A stretch of DNA of 64,000 nt from Amycolatopsis sp. NBC_01480 (GCF_036227205.1 NZ_CP109442.1:4340001-4404000), one strand, 5' to 3'; positions 16,950-26,571 are shown, counted from the stretch's first letter. Numbers and translations are program-made. Notes: generated by a model not told the origin, from the letters alone.

Positions 16950-17759
16950 CTAGTTGTCGAGGTAGCCGTTCACGCCCAGGATGATGATCGTGACGATGAA
17001 ACCGATGTACAGCGCCACGATCACGTAGCCGATCACCACGGCGGCCAGCGCGATGCCGCGGCCGCCGGACTCGCCGCGGTTGGCCTTGCTCAGCGCGATG
17101 TGGCCCATGATGATGCCCGGGACGGCGATCAGGCAGGTGAACAGGCCGAGCACCGAGCACACCAGCGCGCCGATCGCGAGCCCGCTGTCCTGCGACTGCG
17201 GTGAGCCCATCGGGCCGTACGGCGAGTACGGCTGACCGTACGGCGGATAGGGCTGGCCGTACGGCTGCTGCGGCGGCGGGCCGTACGGCGACTGCGCTTG
17301 TGGCTGGCCTTGGGGTGCTGCGGCCGGGTAGCCCGCCGTCGCGCCGGGGTAGGGCTGGCCCGGATACGCGGGCGGCGCGTAGGCACCGGCCGGGGGCGCG
17401 GCGGACGGGTCCGTGCCGGGCGCGACGAACGGGTTCGACGCCGGGCTCGCCGTCGTCGCGGAGTCCGAAGTGGACGGTGCGCTGAACGGGTTCGGCTCGG
17501 CCGTCGAGGAAGAGCTGTACGAGGCCGTCGCGGCGAGCGGGTCGGACAGGGTCGCATCCGTGCCCGACGGTGCCGAGTAGGCCGTGGTGTCGCCCGCGGT
17601 CGGGTCGCTCAACCGGTCCTGCGGAGCGACCAGCTCCGGCTGGCCGGGCGCCTGCCACTGGTCAGACGACGCGGACGGCGCGGACTGCTCCGGCGAGGCA
17701 GGCTGCTCCGACGGCTGGGCCGGGGCCGGTGGTTCGTTCGGGTCGGTCGGGTTGGTCAT
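16950..17759 (-). CDS. DUF4190 membrane protein with long Pro/Ser/Tyr-rich N-terminus
   Basis: A 269-residue protein. The first about 190 residues are low-complexity, rich in Pro, Ser, Ala and then PYG/PYGQ repeats. The last about 75 residues hold two hydrophobic helices and the loop 'GHIALSKANRGESGGRGIALA', the DUF4190 pattern. The function is unknown; similar proteins are common in actinobacterial envelopes. It is paralogous to the next gene (17850-18173) and lies at the position of Rv1233c. Confidence 0.82.
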   Translation of the reverse strand: MTNPTDPNEPPAPAQPSEQPASPEQSAPSASSDQWQAPGQPELVAPQDRLSDPTAGDTTAYSAPSGTDATLSDPLAATASYSSSSTAEPNPFSAPSTSDSATTASPASNPFVAPGTDPSAAPPAGAYAPPAYPGQPYPGATAGYPAAAPQGQPQAQSPYGPPPQQPYGQPYPPYGQPYSPYGPMGSPQSQDSGLAIGALVCSVLGLFTCLIAVPGIIMGHIALSKANRGESGGRGIALAAVVIGYVIVALYIGFIVTIIILGVNGYLDN

Positions 17760-17849
17760 CGGGTGCCCCCTCGGATCGTGCGGATCTCCACCGTAGCGGG
17801 GGCGCCCCGGCCGAAGACGTCGTACTTGACGCTTCAGCCGAAGGAGCGC

Positions 17850-18173
17850 TCAGCCGAAGGCGCCGTACTTGATCAGCTCGTGGATGACAAACGGGATCAT
17901 GACCCCCCACACCACCACGCCGACGTAGCCGATCACGAATCCGGCCACGGCGACCGCGCCGCCGGTGGCCGTGCCGCGGCGCGAGCGGGCGTACGCGATG
18001 TGCCCCATCACGATTCCCGCGATCGCCGCCGGGGCGCACAGGATCAGCCCGGCGATCGAGCACACCAGCGAGCCGATCGCGAGCCCCGCGCCGGGCGGCG
18101 GTCCCTGCGGCGGGTAGGGCTGCCGCGGCAAGGGCTGGTGCTCGAACGACGGGTGCTCGTAACCCTCACTCAT
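17850..18173 (-). CDS. Short DUF4190 membrane protein
   Basis: A 107-residue protein from the ATG at 18173. A short Pro/Gln/Tyr-rich start is followed by two hydrophobic helices and 'GHIAYARSRRGTATGGAVAVAG', very like the C-terminus of the preceding gene, so the pair arose by duplication. The start was chosen because the much longer open frame upstream is only the antisense of the acyl-CoA dehydrogenase gene. A 94-bp nested inverted repeat lies 55 bp upstream of its start. Confidence 0.8.
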   Translation of the reverse strand: MSEGYEHPSFEHQPLPRQPYPPQGPPPGAGLAIGSLVCSIAGLILCAPAAIAGIVMGHIAYARSRRGTATGGAVAVAGFVIGYVGVVVWGVMIPFVIHELIKYGAFG

Positions 18174-18227
18174 CAGGTGTCCCTCTAGGTCGCTTTCGAC
18201 GACGGATCCGCACCTTACTGTGCCGTA

Positions 18228-18321
18228 CGTTACTGATCCGACTACAGTCACGGCGGACAAGGTTCCTGCAGGCAGATCGGCTGCGGCCCGTGTCCGCCTA
18301 CTTCCGGTCGGATCAGTAACG
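18228..18321. other. 94-bp nested inverted repeat between divergent genes
   Basis: Outer arms of 15 bp match perfectly (cgttactgatccgac at 18228-18242 and its complement at 18307-18321). An inner pair, ggcggaca (18252-18259) and tgtccgcc (18291-18298), is also perfect. A third half-site ttactg occurs at 18215-18220, 15 bp left of the one in the outer arm. It separates the DUF4190 gene and the acyl-CoA dehydrogenase gene. It may be a paired operator, a structured RNA or a small mobile relic; no target duplication is seen. Confidence 0.7.
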
Positions 18322-18434
18322 CGTGGAACCGGCCCGAAGGCGTGAGCACCCTCATAGCCGGGTGGCCGGATTACCGTCATACTCGCCGGTAACCCAGCGC
18401 CGGGAGCCGGCGTCGCCCGCCGAAGGGAGCTGTG

Positions 18435-19631
18435 ATGGCCCGCCTTGCCCAGACCGCCGGCCTGACCGACGTGCAGTCCGAGATCCTCGCGACGGTCCGT
18501 TCGTTCGTGGACAAGGAGGTCATCCCGCACGCGCAGGAGCTGGAGCACTCCGACACCTACCCGACGGAGATCGTCGAGGGGATGAAGGAGATGGGCCTGT
18601 TCGGGCTCACCATCCCGGAGGAGTACGGCGGGCTCGGCGAGTCGCTGCTCACCTACGCGCTGGTGGTCGAGGAGATCGCGCGCGGCTGGATGAGCGTGTC
18701 CGGCGTGATCAACACGCACTTCATCGTCGCGCACATGATCTCCCGCCACGGCACCGGGGAGCAGAAGCAGCACTTCCTGCCGCGCATGGCGACCGGCGAG
18801 GTCCGGGGCAGCTTCTCGATGTCGGAGCCGGACCTCGGCTCGGACGTCGCGGCGATCAAGACCCGCGCCCGGCGCGACGGCGACGACTACGTGATCGACG
18901 GCGCCAAGATGTGGCTGACCAACGGCGGCAGCTCCAACCTGATCGCCCTGCTGGTGAAGACCGACGAAGGCGCCGAGAAGGCCCACCAGAACCTCACCAC
19001 CTTCCTGGTCGAGAAGCCCGAGGGCTTCGGTGAGGTGGCGCCGGGGCTGACCATCCCGGGCAAGATCGAGAAGATGGGCTACAAGGGCGTCGACACTACC
19101 GAGGCCGTGTTCGACGGCTTCCGCATCGGTGCCGACAAGGTCCTCGGCGGCGCGCCCGGCAAGGGCTTCTCGTACATGATGGACGGGGTCGAGGTCGGCC
19201 GCGTGAACGTCGCCGCGCGCGCCTGCGGGATCGCGATCCGCGCGTTCGAGCTGGCCATCGACTACGCCCAGCAGCGCAAGACCTTCGGCAAGCCGATCGC
19301 CGAGCACCAGGCGATCGCGTTCAAGCTCGCGGAGATGGCCACCAAGGTCGAGGCGGCGCACCTGATGATGGTGAATGCCGCGCGGCTCAAGGACTCCAGT
19401 GCCCGCAACGACGTCGGGGCCGGCATGGCGAAGCTGATCGCGAGCGAGTACTGCGCCGAGGTGACGCAGGAGTCGTTCCGCATCCACGGCGGTTACGGCT
19501 ACTCCAAGGAGTACGAGATCGAGCGGCTGATGCGCGAGGCGCCGTTCCTGCTCATCGGCGAGGGCACCAGCGAGATCCAGAAGACCATCATCAGCCGCGG
19601 CCTCCTGCGTGAGTACAAGGCGAAGTCCTGA
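18435..19631 (+). CDS. Acyl-CoA dehydrogenase
   Basis: A 398-residue flavoenzyme of the ACAD family. Visible parts are the N-terminal helical domain ('LTIPEEYGGLGESLLTYALV'), the FAD/substrate loop 'GSFSMSEPDLGSDVAAIKTR', 'KMWLTNGG', and the C-terminal 'IHGGYGYSKEYEIERLMREA' near the catalytic base region. It oxidises an acyl-CoA to its trans-2-enoyl-CoA, passing electrons to ETF. Substrate chain length cannot be read. A gaaggga site precedes the ATG; a stem-loop follows at 19687. Confidence 0.93.
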   Translation: MARLAQTAGLTDVQSEILATVRSFVDKEVIPHAQELEHSDTYPTEIVEGMKEMGLFGLTIPEEYGGLGESLLTYALVVEEIARGWMSVSGVINTHFIVAHMISRHGTGEQKQHFLPRMATGEVRGSFSMSEPDLGSDVAAIKTRARRDGDDYVIDGAKMWLTNGGSSNLIALLVKTDEGAEKAHQNLTTFLVEKPEGFGEVAPGLTIPGKIEKMGYKGVDTTEAVFDGFRIGADKVLGGAPGKGFSYMMDGVEVGRVNVAARACGIAIRAFELAIDYAQQRKTFGKPIAEHQAIAFKLAEMATKVEAAHLMMVNAARLKDSSARNDVGAGMAKLIASEYCAEVTQESFRIHGGYGYSKEYEIERLMREAPFLLIGEGTSEIQKTIISRGLLREYKAKS

Positions 19632-19686
19632 CTCGCGTGCCTGCGCAGGCGGTGGTGGACTTCGTCGCCCGCTGAGGTCGCCCGCG

Positions 19687-19717
19687 AGGAGCCGGTGAAC
19701 GCCCTTCACCGGCTCCT
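19687..19717 (+). terminator. Hairpin after the acyl-CoA dehydrogenase gene
   Basis: A perfect 13-bp stem (aggagccggtgaa / ttcaccggctcct) with loop cgccc, 56 bp after the stop codon, with no T-run. It is a likely transcription terminator. Confidence 0.65.
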
Positions 19718-19794
19718 GCGCCGCACGCGGTTCGCACGGTTCGCCGGTTCTTGACAAGATGGAGTTCCCGGTCCGGACGAGTGCGCAGGAGACG

Positions 19795-20316
19795 ATGGTG
19801 AGCAGTCCCTTTGGCGGCGGAAGGCCGGCAGCCGGGCTGCCGCGGCTCCCGACCCCGCCCACCGGCTGGCCGATCGGCTCGTACGGCACGTACCACGAAG
19901 CCCAGCAGGCGGTGGACTTCCTGGCCGAGAGCGAGTTCCCGGTCACCGACGTGACCATCGTCGGGGTGGACCTGATGCTCGTGGAACGCGTGATCGGCCG
20001 GATGTCCTGGGGCCGGGCCCTGGGCGCCGGCGCGGTTTCCGGCGCGTGGTTCGGCCTCTTCGCCGGACTGCTGCTCGGGATGTTCGTGAACCAGGGCTTC
20101 CCGTTGCAGCTGCTGACCGGGCTGGTGCTCGGCATACTGGCCGGTCTGCTGTTTTCCGCCCTCGGCTACGGCATGTCGCGTGGCCGCCGCGATTTCTCCT
20201 CGGCAAGCCAGCTCGTCGCCGGCCGGTACGACGTGTTGTGCCAGCCGCGCACGGCCGAGCAGGGCCGTGGGCTGCTGGCCAAACTGGCGTTGAAGCCACC
20301 CGCCGCGCCCGCCTGA
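19795..20316 (+). CDS. General stress protein 17M-like membrane protein
   Basis: About 173 residues. 'GTYHEAQQAVDFLAESEFPVTDVTIVGVDLMLVERV' is the general-stress-protein 17M-like domain. It is followed by two hydrophobic Gly-rich helices (about residues 75-125) and a polar tail. It holds the position of Rv1234, just before lpqY-sugABC. The function is unknown. The start is ATG 19795 or GTG 19798; the aggag site at 19787-19791 is better spaced for the GTG. Confidence 0.75.
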   Translation: MVSSPFGGGRPAAGLPRLPTPPTGWPIGSYGTYHEAQQAVDFLAESEFPVTDVTIVGVDLMLVERVIGRMSWGRALGAGAVSGAWFGLFAGLLLGMFVNQGFPLQLLTGLVLGILAGLLFSALGYGMSRGRRDFSSASQLVAGRYDVLCQPRTAEQGRGLLAKLALKPPAAPA

Positions 20317-20416
20317 CGCCATTCGCGGCGGGCCGGGAATTCCGGCGGAATATCAGTGCCGCGACGCTATTGGTGTTTTCCGATCGGCTTCGGCAAAACC
20401 GGGGAAGGGTGCCGCG

Positions 20417-21016
20417 GTGCGGGTTTTACTGACCGGCTTGCCTATTCGTTCGCATCTCGTGCCGTTGGCGTCTTCGCTGTTCAACGGGTTGACCAACGAG
20501 TACGGCGGTTATCTGGCCGCGGAGATGCTCGGCCTGCCGCTGACCGTGCTCGACATCGCGCCGCGGGTCCGAGCTGATGCGCAGCGCCGTGGACGCGCTG
20601 GGTTCGCTGCCGGTACGGGCGGTGGCCGTGCTCGGCAGCGACCAGGCCGTGTCCGGGTGGACCGGTCCGCGCCCGGCCAACGTGCACCTGGCGTCGTTCG
20701 TGCCGCAGCGCTCGGTGCTCGGCGCGTGCGACCTGCTCCTCACCCACGCGGGGTCCGCGAGGCGTTGTCGGCCGGCGTGCCCATGGCGGCCGTGCCGCTG
20801 TTCGCCGAGCAGCCCGAAAACGCGGCCCGGGTCCACGGGCTGGGACTGGGCGTCCACATCGATCCCGCCGGGCTCACGCCGGACGCCTTGGCGACCGGGA
20901 TCGAACGGGTGCTCGACGAGCCGTCCTACCGTTCCGCCGTGCGCTCCTTCCAGCGCCGCATCCTCGGCCTGCCCGCCCTGGCCGCTTTCACCAGCGCGCT
21001 CGCCTCACTCGTTTGA
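20417..21016 (+). pseudogene. Decayed family 1 (MGT-type) glycosyltransferase
   Basis: Fragments of a nucleotide-sugar glycosyltransferase lie in order but in two frames. The N-terminal 'MRVLLTGLPIRSHLVPLA' jumps straight to 'GGYLAAEMLGLPLTVLDIA'. A second frame (from about 20568) gives 'FVPQRSVLGACDLLLTHAGS', the UDP-sugar-binding region. The first frame then resumes with 'ALSAGVPMAAVPLFAEQPEN'. Two frameshifts and at least one internal deletion leave roughly 200 of about 400 codons. It interrupts the otherwise conserved Rv1234-lpqY order, so it was inserted and is now decaying. Confidence 0.82.
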
Positions 21017-21277
21017 GGTAGTGGGATCGCCGGAATTCCGCGTAACCGCAGAGTTTCCCGCGTTTCACCCGGCACAGGGCTGAATCGTTACCGATACTGC
21101 TTGCGGGGTGTGATCGCCCGGCATAGGTTGTCCGACACCAAGTCGGGTGGTCGCAGTTCTGCACTGCGACCGGCCGATCACTGGCACGTCGGGGTGCTGG
21201 CGCGGTTTGCCTCATCGCGTCGTGATGCCTGGGGGCGTCACGGTAACTGACGTGCATGCGGGTGAGGAGGCAATTTC
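21017..21277 (+). promoter_or_regulatory. Upstream region of lpqY-sugABC
   Basis: This 261-bp non-coding stretch precedes lpqY. It contains a hairpin with 8-bp arms (ggtcgcag / ctgcgacc, 21149-21171, 7-nt loop) and the strong ggtgaggagg ribosome site at 21261-21270. No riboswitch family was recognised. The operon promoter should lie here. Confidence 0.45.
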
Positions 21278-22591
21278 ATGGGGAAGAAAAGGCTGCGCGG
21301 GCGTTCGCCCGCGCGTGCCGCCGCGCTACTGGCCGCAGGGCTGGTGACGACGGGACTGGTGGCCGGCTGCGGGGCCGGCTCCGGCATCAAGATCAACGTC
21401 TACTACGCGCCCGAGGACAACTTCCAGACCGTTGTCGACAATTGCAACAAGGCGGCGGGCGGGCGCTACGAGATCGTTTACAACAAGCTCCAGCGCGGCG
21501 CCGACGACCAGCGCATCCAGATGGCGCGCCGGCTCGCGGCCGGTGACACGTCGATGGACGTGCTCGGCCTCGACGTCACCTGGGTCTCGGAGTTCGCCGA
21601 GGCGGGCTGGGCCCAGGAGTGGACCGGGGCGGACAGGGCGGCGGCGTCGGCCGGGGTGCTGCAAGGCCCGATGGAGACCGCCACCTACAACGGAAAGGTC
21701 TACGCCGCACCGAAGAACACCAACATCCAGCTGCTCTGGTACGACGACCGCATCACCCCCACCCCGCCCAAGACGTGGGATCAGATGATGCAGATGTCGC
21801 AGCAGCTCAAGAGCCAGCACAAGCCGTACAGCATCGTGTTCACCGGCGCGCAGTACGAGGGCCTGGTGGTCGTCTACAACACGCTGGTCGACTCCCTCGG
21901 TGGCCACATCCTCTCCGACGACGGCAAGTCCGTGGTGATGGACGCCGGCGCGGTGCAGGCGCTGCAGCTGCTCAAGCAGGTCTCGTCCTCGGGCATCACC
22001 GACCCGTCGCTGACCAATCAGAAGGAGGACGACGTCCGCCAGACGTTCCAGCGCGGTGACGCCGCGTTCGAGCTGAACTGGCCGTTCGTCTACGCCTCCT
22101 ACGCCAAGGAGAAGCCGCAGGACCTGTCCCACTTCAAGTGGGCGGTGTACCCGGAGGCCAAGGCGGGCATGCCGGCGAAGACCACCATCGGCGGCTATGA
22201 CCTCGCAGTGAGCACGTACTCGCCGCACAAGCCGCAGGCTTTCGAAGCGGCGCTGTGCCTGCGCAGCGCGGAAAGCCAGAAGTTCTCGGCGATCAACGAC
22301 GGCGTGCCGCCGACCATCGAGTCGGTGTACCACGACGACGTGCCGGTGGACGCGGCGAAGCCCGCGTCGGCCGACAACCCGAACATGGCGATGAAGTACC
22401 CGATGCGCGACACCATCCTGAACGCGCTGAGCACCGCCGCCGTCCGCCCGCTCACCCCCGCGTACCAGAACGCCGCGACGGTGATGGCCAAGATCCTGTC
22501 CCCGCCTTCGGACATCGACCCGCAGGCGACGGCGGAAAAGCTGCGGCAACAGCTCAGTGACGCGCTCCAGTCGAAGGGAGTGATCCCGTGA
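21278..22591 (+). CDS. lpqY: Trehalose ABC transporter substrate-binding lipoprotein LpqY
   Basis: A 437-residue extracellular solute-binding protein (family 1). A basic start and hydrophobic helix lead to the lipobox LVAGC with the lipidated Cys at residue 31. 'DVLGLDVTWVSEFAEAGWAQEW' and 'NGKVYAAPKNTNIQLLWY' are typical of sugar-binding proteins of this group. In mycobacteria LpqY captures trehalose released during mycolate transfer for recycling. Position after the Rv1234 homologue and before sugABC supports the name. Its stop overlaps sugA by 4 bp. Confidence 0.9.
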   Translation: MGKKRLRGRSPARAAALLAAGLVTTGLVAGCGAGSGIKINVYYAPEDNFQTVVDNCNKAAGGRYEIVYNKLQRGADDQRIQMARRLAAGDTSMDVLGLDVTWVSEFAEAGWAQEWTGADRAAASAGVLQGPMETATYNGKVYAAPKNTNIQLLWYDDRITPTPPKTWDQMMQMSQQLKSQHKPYSIVFTGAQYEGLVVVYNTLVDSLGGHILSDDGKSVVMDAGAVQALQLLKQVSSSGITDPSLTNQKEDDVRQTFQRGDAAFELNWPFVYASYAKEKPQDLSHFKWAVYPEAKAGMPAKTTIGGYDLAVSTYSPHKPQAFEAALCLRSAESQKFSAINDGVPPTIESVYHDDVPVDAAKPASADNPNMAMKYPMRDTILNALSTAAVRPLTPAYQNAATVMAKILSPPSDIDPQATAEKLRQQLSDALQSKGVIP

Positions 22592-23550
22592 CCGTCCAGG
22601 ACCCCGCAGCGGACGCGTCGGCCACGCATCAGGCGGCGGCCCACCGCCGCAAGGGGAAACCCGCGCTCAGCGAAGGGAAAAAGGCCGAGCGCCGGCTCGG
22701 GCTCTGGCTGTGCGCACCGGCCTTCATCGTGATGGTGGCGGTGACCGGCTACCCCATCGTCTACTCGGTGTGGCTCTCGCTGCAGCGTTACGACCTCCGG
22801 TTCCCCGCGCAGCAACAGTTCATCGGCCTGTCCAACTACGCGGCCGTGCTGTCCAATTCGTACTGGTGGACGGCGTTCGGCACCACGATGTTCCTGACCG
22901 TGGTGTCGGTGGCCATCGAGTTCGTGCTCGGCATGCTGCTCGCGCTGATCATGCACCGCACGTTGGTCGGCCGGGGGCTGGTGCGCACTGTCGCGCTGAT
23001 CCCGTACGGCATCGTCACGGTGGTCGCGGCGTTCTCGTGGTACTTCGCGTGGACGCCGAAAACCGGCTATCTGGCGAACGCGCTCGCCTCAGGTGGCGCG
23101 CCGCTCACCGAGCAGTGGCAGTCGCTGTTCATCATCATCTCCGCCGAGGTGTGGAAGACCACGCCGTTCATGGCGCTGCTGCTGATGGCCGGGCTCGCGC
23201 TGGTGCCGGAAGACCTGCTCAAGGCCGCGTCGATGGACGGCGCCACGGCGTGGCAGCGGTTCACCAAGGTGATGCTGCCGGTGATGAAGCCGGCGATCCT
23301 GGTGGCGCTGCTGTTCCGCACGCTGGACGCGTTCCGCATCTTCGACAACATCTTCGTGCTGACCAACGGCGCGCAGGACACCGGATCCGTGTCGATGCAG
23401 ACCTACGACAACCTGGTCAAGGGCCTCAACCTCGGCATCGGCTCCACCATGGCGGTGCTGATCTTCATCACGGTGGCGATCATCGCGTTCATCTTCATCA
23501 AGGTGTTCGGCACGGCCGCACCCGGTAGCGACGACGGGGGTAAACGCTGA
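22588..23550 (+). CDS. sugA: Trehalose ABC transporter permease SugA
   Basis: A 320-residue inner-membrane permease with about six helices after a basic cytosolic start. The EAA loop '[20 protein letters not shown]' contacts the ATPase. It starts at a GTG overlapping the lpqY stop (GTGA) and ends overlapping sugB by one base. With SugB it forms the trehalose channel. Confidence 0.9.
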   Translation: MTVQDPAADASATHQAAAHRRKGKPALSEGKKAERRLGLWLCAPAFIVMVAVTGYPIVYSVWLSLQRYDLRFPAQQQFIGLSNYAAVLSNSYWWTAFGTTMFLTVVSVAIEFVLGMLLALIMHRTLVGRGLVRTVALIPYGIVTVVAAFSWYFAWTPKTGYLANALASGGAPLTEQWQSLFIIISAEVWKTTPFMALLLMAGLALVPEDLLKAASMDGATAWQRFTKVMLPVMKPAILVALLFRTLDAFRIFDNIFVLTNGAQDTGSVSMQTYDNLVKGLNLGIGSTMAVLIFITVAIIAFIFIKVFGTAAPGSDDGGKR

Positions 23551-24392
23551 TGGTCATGGGTGGAGCGGTCACGACCGGCCGCAAGATCCGCTGGGGCCTG
23601 GTGGACATCCTCGTGGTGGTGTTCGCGCTCGTCCCGGTGCTGTGGGTGGTTTCGCTGTCCTTCAAGACGAAGGACACGCTCACCGACGGTTCGTTCATCC
23701 CGAAGGCGTGGACCTTGAAGAACTACGCCGACATCTTCCAGACCTCGGAGTTCATCCGGGCGCTGGTGAACTCGATCGGCATCGCGGTGATCGCCACGGT
23801 GATCGCGGTGGCGCTGGGCACGATGGCGGCGTACGCCATCGCGCGGCTCGACTTCCCCGGCAAGCGCGTGCTGGTGGGGCTCTCCCTGCTGATCGCGATG
23901 TTCCCGCAGGTTTCGCTCGTCACGCCGCTGTTCAACATCGAGCGCGGCCTCGGCCTGTTCGACACCTGGCCGGGGCTGATCCTGCCGTACATCACGTTCG
24001 CGCTGCCGCTGTCGATCTACACGCTTTCCGCGTTCTTCCGGGAAATCCCGTGGGAGCTGGAGAAGGCGGCGAAGATGGACGGGGCCACCCCGGCCCAGGC
24101 CTTCCGCAAGGTGATCGCGCCACTGGCCGCGCCAGGCGTGTTCACCACGGCGATCCTGGCGTTCATCTTCTGCTGGAACGACTTCCTGTTCGCCATCTCG
24201 CTGACGTCCACCACGGCGTCGCGCACGGTGCCGGCCGCGCTGTCGTTCTTCACCGGGTCCTCGCAGTTCGAGGACCCGACGGGTCAGGTGAGCGCGGCCG
24301 CGGTCGTGATCACCATCCCGATCATCCTGTTCGTGTTGTTCTTCCAGCGTCGCATCGTGGCGGGGCTGACGTCCGGTGCGGTGAAGGGCTGA
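23550..24392 (+). CDS. sugB: Trehalose ABC transporter permease SugB
   Basis: A 280-residue permease with six helices. The EAA loop reads '[21 protein letters not shown]', and '[30 protein letters not shown]' fits the MalG-like group. The ATG overlaps the sugA stop. It partners SugA and SugC. Confidence 0.9.
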   Translation: MVMGGAVTTGRKIRWGLVDILVVVFALVPVLWVVSLSFKTKDTLTDGSFIPKAWTLKNYADIFQTSEFIRALVNSIGIAVIATVIAVALGTMAAYAIARLDFPGKRVLVGLSLLIAMFPQVSLVTPLFNIERGLGLFDTWPGLILPYITFALPLSIYTLSAFFREIPWELEKAAKMDGATPAQAFRKVIAPLAAPGVFTTAILAFIFCWNDFLFAISLTSTTASRTVPAALSFFTGSSQFEDPTGQVSAAAVVITIPIILFVLFFQRRIVAGLTSGAVKG

Positions 24393-24395
24393 TCC

Positions 24396-25574
24396 ATGGC
24401 TGAGATCGTTCTCGACAAGGTTTCCAAGAAGTACCCCGACGGCGCGCTCGCGGTGTCCGAAGTGGACATCACAATCGCGGACGGCGAGTTCATCATCCTC
24501 GTCGGCCCCTCCGGCTGCGGGAAGTCGACCACGCTCAACATGGTGGCGGGGCTGGAGGACATCTCCTCCGGCGAGCTGCGCATCGACGGCGATCGGGTCA
24601 ACGAAAAGGCGCCGAAGGACCGGGACATCGCGATGGTGTTCCAGTCCTACGCGCTGTACCCGCACATGAGCGTGCGCGAGAACATGGCGTTTCCGCTGCG
24701 GCTGGCCAAAGTGGACGACGCCACGGTGAAGGCGAAGGTGGAGGAGGCCGCGGAGATCCTCGACCTGACCGGCCACCTCGACCGCAGGCCGGCGAACCTG
24801 TCGGGCGGACAGCGGCAGCGGGTGGCCATGGGGCGCGCGATCGTGCGCAACCCCAAGGCGTTCCTGATGGACGAGCCACTGTCCAATCTGGACGCAAAGC
24901 TGCGCGGCCAGATGCGCACCTCGGTGTCGAAGATCCAGAAGCAGCTCGGCACCACCACGCTGTACGTGACGCACGACCAGACCGAGGCCATGACGCTGGG
25001 CGACCGCGTGGTGGTGCTGCGCGGCGGCTACGTGCAGCAGATCGGCTCGCCGCAGTTCCTCTACGACAACCCGGCGAACCTGTTCGTGGCCGGGTTCATC
25101 GGCTCGCCGTCGATGAACTTCGTGCCGGCGACGCTGGAGAACGGCGAGCTGCACAGCGCGCTGGGCACCACGCCGCTGACCGACCGGATCCGCCGGATGG
25201 CCGAGGCGGCGGACGCGCCCCGCGAGGTGATCATCGGCGTGCGGCCGGAGCACTTCGAGGACGCGTCGCTCATCACCGACGGGCAGGGCAGCGGCGGCAC
25301 GTTCACCGCGCACGTCGACGTGCTGGAGTCGATGGGCTCGGAGAAGTTCGCGCACTTCACGCTGGAGGGCGAGGCCGCGACCTCGGCCGAGCTGGCGGAG
25401 CTGGCCGCGGACAGCGGTTCGGCCGACGTGCCGGGCGCGGAGTCCCAGGTCGTCGCGCGGCTTTCGGCGGCCTCCCCGGCGCAGGAGAACGCCGACGTCC
25501 GGATCTGGTTCAACCCGGACAAGATCAAGCTGTTCGACCCGGCGAACGGCCGCAACCTCACCTACAGCGAGTAG
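24396..25574 (+). CDS. sugC: Trehalose ABC transporter ATP-binding protein SugC
   Basis: A 392-residue MalK-type ATPase. Walker A is GPSGCGKST (residues 37-45), the ABC signature LSGGQ is at 135-139 and Walker B FLMDE at 156-160. A C-terminal TOBE/OB regulatory domain follows from about residue 240, with an Ala/Glu/Ser-rich insert near residues 315-355. It drives trehalose import with LpqY-SugAB. It is the last gene of the operon, which ends at palindrome A copy 3. Confidence 0.92.
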   Translation: MAEIVLDKVSKKYPDGALAVSEVDITIADGEFIILVGPSGCGKSTTLNMVAGLEDISSGELRIDGDRVNEKAPKDRDIAMVFQSYALYPHMSVRENMAFPLRLAKVDDATVKAKVEEAAEILDLTGHLDRRPANLSGGQRQRVAMGRAIVRNPKAFLMDEPLSNLDAKLRGQMRTSVSKIQKQLGTTTLYVTHDQTEAMTLGDRVVVLRGGYVQQIGSPQFLYDNPANLFVAGFIGSPSMNFVPATLENGELHSALGTTPLTDRIRRMAEAADAPREVIIGVRPEHFEDASLITDGQGSGGTFTAHVDVLESMGSEKFAHFTLEGEAATSAELAELAADSGSADVPGAESQVVARLSAASPAQENADVRIWFNPDKIKLFDPANGRNLTYSE

Positions 25575-25589
25575 CGACCGGGTGCCGTC

Positions 25590-25630
25590 AAGGCCTCCTT
25601 GCCCGCGTCGCACGCGGGTAAGGAGGCCTT
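25590..25630. repeat. Palindrome family A, copy 3
   Basis: The 18-bp arms (25590-25607 and 25613-25630) carry one G:T pair and the loop tcgca. It lies between the convergent sugC and lipoprotein genes. Its right flank agcggacttc is the complement of the left flank of copy 1. Confidence 0.8.
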
Positions 25631-25638
25631 AGCGGACT

Positions 25639-26571
25639 TCACGGGATCTTCGCGAAGACGACGGCCGCGGCGGTGCGGGCGTCGGGGCAGGCCGCGGCGC
25701 CGGACGAGCCGCTGGTGTCCACGACGTCGACCTCCGCCTGCTCGCTGCGGCCCGCGGCGCCGGGAGCCGGCTGCACGGTGGTGACGCGGCAGAACGCGCC
25801 GTCGGTGCTGACCCGCGACGTCCGCCCGCCGAGCAACTCGGCCGGCCCGGCAGGTGCCGAATCCTCGACCGAGAACTGCACGCTCACCCGGCCGCGGATG
25901 CAGGAGTGCCCGGACAGCCCGCCGGACGGCTGGGCGCCGGCACCGCTGGTGGCGTCGAGATCGTGCGCGCTCAGCAGCGCGCACGCGTCGACGCGGCCCC
26001 ACGAGCGGTCCGCGAAGGCCTGGTGCCGCACCTGCTTCCCGCTGATGGCGGCGAAGACCCCGCCGACGGCCGCGTCGGCGTCGGCGCAGCGGTCGTCGGA
26101 TGCCGAGGGGCCCGCGGTGTCGGTGACCGCGACGTTCAGCCGGATGCCGTCGGCGAAGGTGATCACCCGGCCGCACGAGGCCGCGGCGTTGAAGCTCGAC
26201 TGCGCCACGGCCATGCCGTCGGGGACCGCGCCGGCGTAGTCGTAGGGCTTGACGTTCGGGTCGCTGTCGGCGGCCAGCGGGCCGACGGCCACCTGCCGGT
26301 GCTGGCCGTTCTGGATGAATTCGCCGTGGCAGGAGTCGAACGACGAGTCGGGCTGGTCGGCCGTGGCGCTGCGCAGGCGGCTGACGTCGAGCAGGCTGCA
26401 GTAGTCGAGCGTGGTGAACTCGCCGAGCGCGGCGCTGGCCGTCAGCGGCGTGGGCGGGGAGTCGTCGGGCGCCGCCGCGGGCGTACTGGCACAGCCGGCC
26501 AAGGCGAGGGCGCCACCGAGCGCGACGACAACAGGTCCGAGTGGGTTACGCACGGGGTGAAGTATCACCAC
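25639..26571 (-). CDS. DUF3558-like lipoprotein
   Basis: A 310-residue protein with a signal peptide and lipobox LAGC (lipidated Cys at residue 27). Two similar halves follow, each with conserved Cys pairs ('LDYCSLLDVSRL...DSCHGEF' and 'VDACALLSAHDLDA...HSCIRG'), the pattern of DUF3558 surface lipoproteins found in many copies in actinobacteria. The function is unknown. It is the first gene after the conserved sug block and opens the accessory region. Confidence 0.72.
   Translation of the reverse strand: MVILHPVRNPLGPVVVALGGALALAGCASTPAAAPDDSPPTPLTASAALGEFTTLDYCSLLDVSRLRSATADQPDSSFDSCHGEFIQNGQHRQVAVGPLAADSDPNVKPYDYAGAVPDGMAVAQSSFNAAASCGRVITFADGIRLNVAVTDTAGPSASDDRCADADAAVGGVFAAISGKQVRHQAFADRSWGRVDACALLSAHDLDATSGAGAQPSGGLSGHSCIRGRVSVQFSVEDSAPAGPAELLGGRTSRVSTDGAFCRVTTVQPAPGAAGRSEQAEVDVVDTSGSSGAAACPDARTAAAVVFAKIP

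Noticed and set aside
17850..20135. 761-codon open frame on the minus strand across the acyl-CoA dehydrogenase gene
   Set aside because: Only the last 107 codons (DUF4190) look real; the rest is the antisense of a clear ACAD gene, a common artefact of high-GC codon bias.
23403..25613. 736-codon minus-strand frame opposite sugABC
   Set aside because: Antisense artefact; sugA, sugB and sugC carry all expected motifs on the plus strand.
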